Assembly (NCBI RefSeq): GCF_013205025.1
Contig: NZ_JABMLE010000002.1
Location: 310,001 to 374,000 of the forward strand
Direction: 5' to 3'
DNA: 64,000 nt
From: Rathayibacter sp. VKM Ac-2857
GTDB lineage: Bacteria > Actinomycetota > Actinomycetes > Actinomycetales > Microbacteriaceae
In this document: positions 60,483 through 64,000 of the stretch, piece after piece
Layout of the letters: every line of letters begins with the position of its first letter
Numbering within the stretch: position 1 is the stretch's first letter
The notes under the pieces: model-generated
The model's database searches: none
What the model was told of the DNA's origin: nothing
Seen by the model: only the letters and a program-made list of their open reading frames with translations
Position numbers and translations under genes: made by a program

Positions 60483-61489
60483 CCCGCCCGCGCCGTCTCG
60501 AGCACAGCGCCGACGTCTCCGACCTGCTCGGCTTCGGCGGCGGCCGCATCCGGGTGATGGGGCTCTTCTTCGTCGGGGCCAACCTCCTGCTCGCAGGGCT
60601 GAACCTCGACTGGTCGCGCCGCCCCGCGGTCACGGCGGCGGCGACGCTGGTCGTCGCCCTCCTGGTCGCGCTGGTCGTCCGCCGGCCCCGCGACCCGCTC
60701 CCGCTCCCCGGCACCCTGGTGGTCGCGGCCGGCGCCCCCGTCGCCGCGGCCCTGGGCTGGTGGGCCCTCGAGCCGAGCGGCTGGGAGGGGAGCTTCGCCA
60801 CCTGGTTCCTCGGCGGGACCGCCTTCCCGCTCTTCGCCCTCTGCCTCCGCGGGCGGATCCTCGCGGCGGTCGTCGGGCACCTCGCCGTCGGAGCCGTGAC
60901 GCTCGCGGCACTGCTCGGAACCGGCCACAGCGCGCTCTTCGCCCTCGAGGCGATGTCGCGCTACACGATCCTGCTCGCCTGCGGCGTCCTGTTCCGCCTC
61001 GGCCTGCGCTACGCCATCGGCCGGATGAGCGAGGTGCGCGCCGAGCGCGAGCGACTGGCCGCCGAGACGGCGGAGGCCGACGGCCGCTTCGTCGAGCGGG
61101 AGAAGCGCGTGCGGCTGGTCGCGGACCTCGCGGAGCCGCTCCTCGCCCGAGCGGCGGCCGGCGAGCCCTACTCCCCCGCCCTCGCGCGCGACGCGGCCAA
61201 CATCGAAGCGGGCATCCGCGACGGCCTCCGCGCCTTCGGCCTCGTCCGCGACCCGCTGGCCGCGAGCGTGCGCGCCGCGCGGCTGCGCGGGGTGCAGGTG
61301 GTGCTCCTCGACGACTCCGACGGGGACCTCGACGAGCCCACTCTCGACCGCGTCGCCGCGACCGCCGCCCGCGCCTTCGAGGAGATCGGCTTCGGCCGGG
61401 TCACGGTGAGGCTGCTGCCGCCCGGCCGGGGCGCCGTCGCGACGATCGTGGCCGACACCGAGCCGGGCCTCCATCTCGAGGTCGGCTAG
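60479..61489 (+). CDS. membrane protein resembling a catalytically empty sensor kinase
   Basis: The 336 aa protein has five to six hydrophobic segments in residues 25-180, then a coiled-coil-like segment (EVRAERERLAAETAEADG) and a soluble C-terminal part of about 130 residues. The overall plan matches the neighbouring kinase. However, there is no histidine of the HDE type, no N box and no glycine-rich ATP-lid motif. GTG start overlaps the kinase stop by 4 nt, so it is made with the two-component pair. A role as an accessory sensor or kinase modulator is an inference. Its stop shares CTAG with the convergent ThiF-like gene. Confidence 0.72.
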   Translation: MTRPRRLEHSADVSDLLGFGGGRIRVMGLFFVGANLLLAGLNLDWSRRPAVTAAATLVVALLVALVVRRPRDPLPLPGTLVVAAGAPVAAALGWWALEPSGWEGSFATWFLGGTAFPLFALCLRGRILAAVVGHLAVGAVTLAALLGTGHSALFALEAMSRYTILLACGVLFRLGLRYAIGRMSEVRAERERLAAETAEADGRFVEREKRVRLVADLAEPLLARAAAGEPYSPALARDAANIEAGIRDGLRAFGLVRDPLAASVRAARLRGVQVVLLDDSDGDLDEPTLDRVAATAARAFEEIGFGRVTVRLLPPGRGAVATIVADTEPGLHLEVG

Positions 61490-62418
61490 GCGGCGCTCCG
61501 CCGCTCCCGGTCCTCGTCGGAGTACTCGACCCGCGGGTTGAGCGCGAGCGCGTCCCGGGTCGCCGCGCGCGCGAGGGTCAGCGCCGCCGACAGCCGCGGC
61601 CGGCGGACGGTGCCGGCGGTGCGCCCGTAGACGTCGATGTGCGCGAAGGCCGGTGCCCAGGTCGGCCTCGGCCGGCGGTTGCCGACGGTGGCCGTGAGGT
61701 GCAGGAACGCCTGCGCCGAGCCGAGCGCCGAAGCGGCGTCGACCCCCGGGGCGATCGAGGGCAGCGGCGCCGGAGCGGCGGATGTGACGGCCCGCAGCAC
61801 CCGGAGGTCGGTGTACGCCGGGATCACCGGCAGGGTCCTGCCCAGCGTCGCCGGGTGCCGCGCGACCTCCTCGAGCGGCATGTCCTCCGTGAGGCCGAGC
61901 AGGCGCTCCACCGTGCGCCGCGACCGCGGGTGGAACGACGTCGCCTGCGCGGCCCAGCCCACGTTCATCACCCACAGCACCGGCAGATCGAGCGCGCGGG
62001 CCGTGCGCGCCAGCAGCACCCCGACCTCGGGGGTCGTCACCTCGGTCTCGTCGACGACCAGGTCCGCGCCGCGCGCGAAGTCGAGCGCCGTCTCCGGGAG
62101 CACGCCCGCGGGGAAGACGTCGACCGTCGCGTCGGCGTCGAGCGCGAGCACCGACTCGCGGAACACCTCGGCCTTGTTCCGGCCCACCGCCGCCAGCGTC
62201 GCCCCGGGCACCCGGTTCGCGTTCTCCGGCTCGAAGACCTCCGGGTCGGCGACCGCGAACGAGCGCACGCCCATCTGCGCGAGCTTCAGGCCGAGCTGGA
62301 AGCCGTCCCCGCCGACGCCGGCGAGCGCGATCCTCGACGAGCACAGCGCCTCCTGCTCCGCCTCGCTCCAGAAGCCGAGGTTCCTGGCGTACCTCGCAGC
62401 CGTCACATCGGTGCTCAC
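61486..62418 (-). CDS. ThiF/E1-like adenylyltransferase
   Basis: The 310 aa protein has a ThiF/MoeB/UBA-type Rossmann domain near the N-terminus: IALAGVGGDGFQLGLKLAQ (nucleotide loop), ADPEVFEPENANR (the conserved D, N and R) and the lysine in VGRNKAEVF, then LVVDETEVTT. Such enzymes activate a carboxylate or a ubiquitin-like C-terminus by adenylation. There are no zinc CxxC pairs and only one cysteine in the whole protein, located before the nucleotide loop, so a thioester step is unlikely. GTG start overlaps the acyltransferase gene stop by 4 nt. Confidence 0.85.
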   Translation of the reverse strand: MSTDVTAARYARNLGFWSEAEQEALCSSRIALAGVGGDGFQLGLKLAQMGVRSFAVADPEVFEPENANRVPGATLAAVGRNKAEVFRESVLALDADATVDVFPAGVLPETALDFARGADLVVDETEVTTPEVGVLLARTARALDLPVLWVMNVGWAAQATSFHPRSRRTVERLLGLTEDMPLEEVARHPATLGRTLPVIPAYTDLRVLRAVTSAAPAPLPSIAPGVDAASALGSAQAFLHLTATVGNRRPRPTWAPAFAHIDVYGRTAGTVRRPRLSAALTLARAATRDALALNPRVEYSDEDRERRSAA

Positions 62419-63128
62419 GCCGCCAGCTCCTGCTCGTCGTCGATCCCGACCAGGATGTCGCGCGCGCTGAGGAAGCGGCCGGGCAGCCAGCGGCTGAGCC
62501 GCCTGACCGGAGGCACCTCGATCACGACCGCGACGTTGTGGCTCCGGTACGCGCCGATCCACCGCCGCTCGCCGATCCTCGTGGCGGTGAGCGAGAGGCG
62601 CAGCAACCGCTCGAGCACGGGATCGATCAGCCCGTAGGCGGAGCGGACACCGGCCTCGTCGAGGAACGCGAGCACCGCGCCGTACAGCTCCAGCACGCTC
62701 GCGTGCTGCGCCGCCCGGTCCTCGTGCCGCGCGACGAGGCGCGAGACCTCGACCGAGGGCTCCGGCGCGGGGCTCCGGCCGAAGACCTCGGGCCAGTAGC
62801 GCTCGACGGGGAGCCGGTCGTCGGGCACCGCGCGGGTCGACCGGCCCTTCACGATCAGGCGGAGTGCGGCACGGATCCGCAGCTCGCCCGCCGCCTCCTC
62901 GACGACCGCGAAGGCGAGCGAGCGCGCGTCGTCCTCGTCGGTCTCCCCGCCGTCGGTCCCGCGCTCGGCGGGGAGGAAGCCGGCCTCGTCGACGTAGATC
63001 TCGCGCCGGAGCTCGAGGAAGCGGCGGTACGCCTCCTCGGACCCGGGGACGGGGACGCCGCCCGAGGCGATCAGTCCGGTGGTCCGCCGGCTCACGCCGG
63101 CCGGTGGTCGCTGCTGCAGGTCTCGCAT
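62415..63128 (-). CDS. LuxI/FeeM-like N-acyltransferase (GNAT fold)
   Basis: The 237 aa soluble protein resembles acyl-homoserine-lactone or N-acyl amino acid synthases. YRRFLELRREIYVDEAGFLP is like the N-terminal LuxI substrate region, though it lacks the conserved tryptophan. A strand pair around RIRAALRLIVKG follows, then VEVSRLVARH, which fits the family ExxR motif. The helix ELYGAVLAFLDEAGVRSAYG and a strand with LSLTATRIG complete the GNAT-like core. GGAG lies 6 nt before the ATG. It is translated with the ThiF-like enzyme. The product is unknown; an N-acylated amino acid is plausible. Assignment is by motif, without a database search. Confidence 0.65.
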   Translation of the reverse strand: MRDLQQRPPAGVSRRTTGLIASGGVPVPGSEEAYRRFLELRREIYVDEAGFLPAERGTDGGETDEDDARSLAFAVVEEAAGELRIRAALRLIVKGRSTRAVPDDRLPVERYWPEVFGRSPAPEPSVEVSRLVARHEDRAAQHASVLELYGAVLAFLDEAGVRSAYGLIDPVLERLLRLSLTATRIGERRWIGAYRSHNVAVVIEVPPVRRLSRWLPGRFLSARDILVGIDDEQELAA

Positions 63129-63200
63129 GGTGCTCTCCTCGACTCGGAAGCGTCTGTTCCGACGAGACCGATCGTGGAGAACGGGCGGGCTGCGAAGAAT

Positions 63201-63232
63201 GGGGACGTCTCCCCACGGGCAGAGGTGCCCGT
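63201..63232 (-). terminator. twin hairpin terminator
   Basis: Two adjacent hairpins: 63201-63214 (GGGGA/TCCCC, 4-nt loop) and 63215-63232 (ACGGGC/GCCCGT, 6-nt loop). Read on the minus strand they directly follow the stop of the 63237 gene and end in CATTCTTC, so they probably terminate it before the acyltransferase promoter. Confidence 0.55.
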
Positions 63233-63236
63233 CGGC

Positions 63237-63686
63237 TCAGACCAGCTCGTCCACGTCGTCGAGGTCGACCGCGACCGAGCTGATCAGCGCGAGCAGCGCC
63301 TCCGCGTAGGCGTTCTCGGCGACCTCGTCCTCGAAGTCGCGCTCGCCGCCGCCGATCTCGATCGTCACGGCGAAGCGCACCGGTGCCTCCGTCGGCGCCG
63401 TGCGGCGCAGCGAGCGGAACGTCCCGCGGAGCAGCTCGCGCAGCTGGTCCTCGCGCGGCAGCCAGAGCGAGTCGTCGAGCGCCACCGAGTCGAGCGCCCA
63501 CTCGGTCGTGCCGTTGAAGCCGAGAACGGTGCCGGTCTCGTACTCGTGCGCCTCGATGGTCATGTCGCTCACGGTGAAGACGTCGCCGTCGAACCCCTCG
63601 CGCTCGATGCGGAAGCGGTCGCCGGTGACCGGCGCCCAGCGCAGACCCGCGGTCCGCAGCGCCCTGGCCAGTTCGAAGGAGATCAT
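63237..63686 (-). CDS. hypothetical protein, 149 aa
   Basis: A small acidic soluble protein starting MISFELARALRTAGLRWAP, with TGDRFRIEREGFDGDVFTVS and a C-terminal helix ending AVDLDDVDELV. Similar short actinobacterial proteins are sometimes labelled as CpaE-like pilus assembly proteins, but at 149 aa it has no ATPase motif, so I give no function. The start at 63686 is preferred over 63770 because of the purine run GGGGG directly before it and a CATGAT box 6 nt upstream. It forms its own unit, closed by a twin hairpin. Confidence 0.75.
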   Translation of the reverse strand: MISFELARALRTAGLRWAPVTGDRFRIEREGFDGDVFTVSDMTIEAHEYETGTVLGFNGTTEWALDSVALDDSLWLPREDQLRELLRGTFRSLRRTAPTEAPVRFAVTIEIGGGERDFEDEVAENAYAEALLALISSVAVDLDDVDELV

Positions 63687-63807
63687 CCCCCGATCATGGC
63701 GCGCGTTCCCGGACGGAGGCCGCGAAGACGGGCCTCCGGTCTCGATGTCGGTGGGTGAGTTTACGTTCATGAAACGTCCGGTTCACAGGCCGGGCACCCG
63801 CACTGCA

Positions 63808-63813
63808 TAGCGT
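63808..63813 (+). promoter_or_regulatory. -10 box of the last gene
   Basis: TAGCGT lies 91 nt before the ATG at 63905, so unlike most genes here this one has a long leader. The leader has a CCCCTTTCAGGGG hairpin and a second CCGCTCC/GGAGCGG hairpin. Upstream, ACGTTCATGAAACGT (63762-63776) is an imperfect palindrome that could be an operator. Confidence 0.5.
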
Positions 63814-63904
63814 GGCTCACTGTGCCCCTTTCAGGGGCGAGGGTCGCCGTCGCCGTGCGGTGACGCACCACCGCTCCCCGGAGCGGCGATCGAGAGGACC
63901 ACCC

Positions 63905-64000
63905 ATGACCGACTCCCCCTCACGCCTCGCGGGCAGGCCGGGCGCCCGCACCCCGCGAAGAGGTCTCGCGCTCGCGGCCCTCGCCGGTCTCGCCCTCGTC
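63905..64000 (+). CDS. exported protein, 5' end only
   Basis: Only the first 32 codons are inside the window: MTDSPSRLAGRPGARTPRRG and then a hydrophobic run beginning LALAALAGLALV. This is a typical signal peptide or N-terminal anchor with a basic, RR-containing head. GAGAGGACC sits just before the ATG. The mature protein lies beyond base 64,000, so no function can be given. Confidence 0.7.
   Translation, partial: MTDSPSRLAGRPGARTPRRGLALAALAGLALV

Noticed and set aside
63237-63770. Longer start (63770) for the small unknown gene
   Set aside because: The extra 28 residues are low-complexity and overlap the upstream promoter region. The purine run and CATGAT box support the start at 63686.

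Overview
The window is high-GC actinobacterial DNA, most likely from the family Microbacteriaceae (relatives of Rathayibacter, Clavibacter or Curtobacterium). The reasons are the very high GC, dense and strongly overlapping operons, a WXG100/EccC locus, a Ku gene, YeiH, DUF255 and actinobacterial-type peptidoglycan-binding hydrolases. The genus is an inference; no rRNA or tRNA gene was found.

Bases 1-19,300 are mostly housekeeping. A minus-strand block holds tatD, rsmA and ispE (ispE runs off the left edge), followed by metG and rsmI. Plus-strand genes follow: a PMT mannosyltransferase, a YeiH-type transporter, metY and a CoA-binding protein. Then come rtcB (minus) with a possible small upstream ORF, two secreted peptidoglycan-binding hydrolases, serine dehydratase, a mercaptopyruvate sulfurtransferase, a DUF255/YyaL protein and a small PLDc_N membrane protein. 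Bases 19,300-31,350 carry an HrpA-type helicase, an MFS transporter, an unrecognised gene, an aldo/keto reductase, an alpha/beta hydrolase, a secreted M28 peptidase with a regulator-like C-terminus, a HEAT-repeat protein and Ku.

Bases 31,356-58,266 form one minus-strand array of 16 genes, most overlapping by about 4 nt. In transcription order: a giant membrane-anchored Ig-like/fibronectin III protein; a MoxR ATPase, a DUF58 protein and a transglutaminase-like protein; a zinc-ribbon/RDD/FHA protein, a PP2C phosphatase, an FHA protein, a Ser/Thr kinase and an FHA protein; an EccC-type FtsK/SpoIIIE ATPase; a WXG100 protein and a larger WXG-like, glycine-rich protein; an unknown gene; a DUF4190 membrane protein; an unknown exported protein; and a VWA protein. 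It resembles a type VII secretion locus under phospho-threonine control, but EccB, EccD, EccE and mycosin are missing from the array.

Bases 58,549-61,489 hold a response regulator, a histidine kinase and a membrane protein resembling a kinase without its catalytic motifs. Converging on it is a minus-strand pair: a LuxI/FeeM-like acyltransferase and an E1/ThiF-like adenylyltransferase. A small unknown gene and the start of an exported protein complete the window.

Two repeat families recur. One is a REP-like unit of about 40 bp found in three intergenic clusters. The other is a palindrome of about 60 bp in four copies, one lying in frame inside hrpA. At least ten genes share the layout TAGNNT, 6-7 nt, start codon, which points to widespread leaderless transcription.
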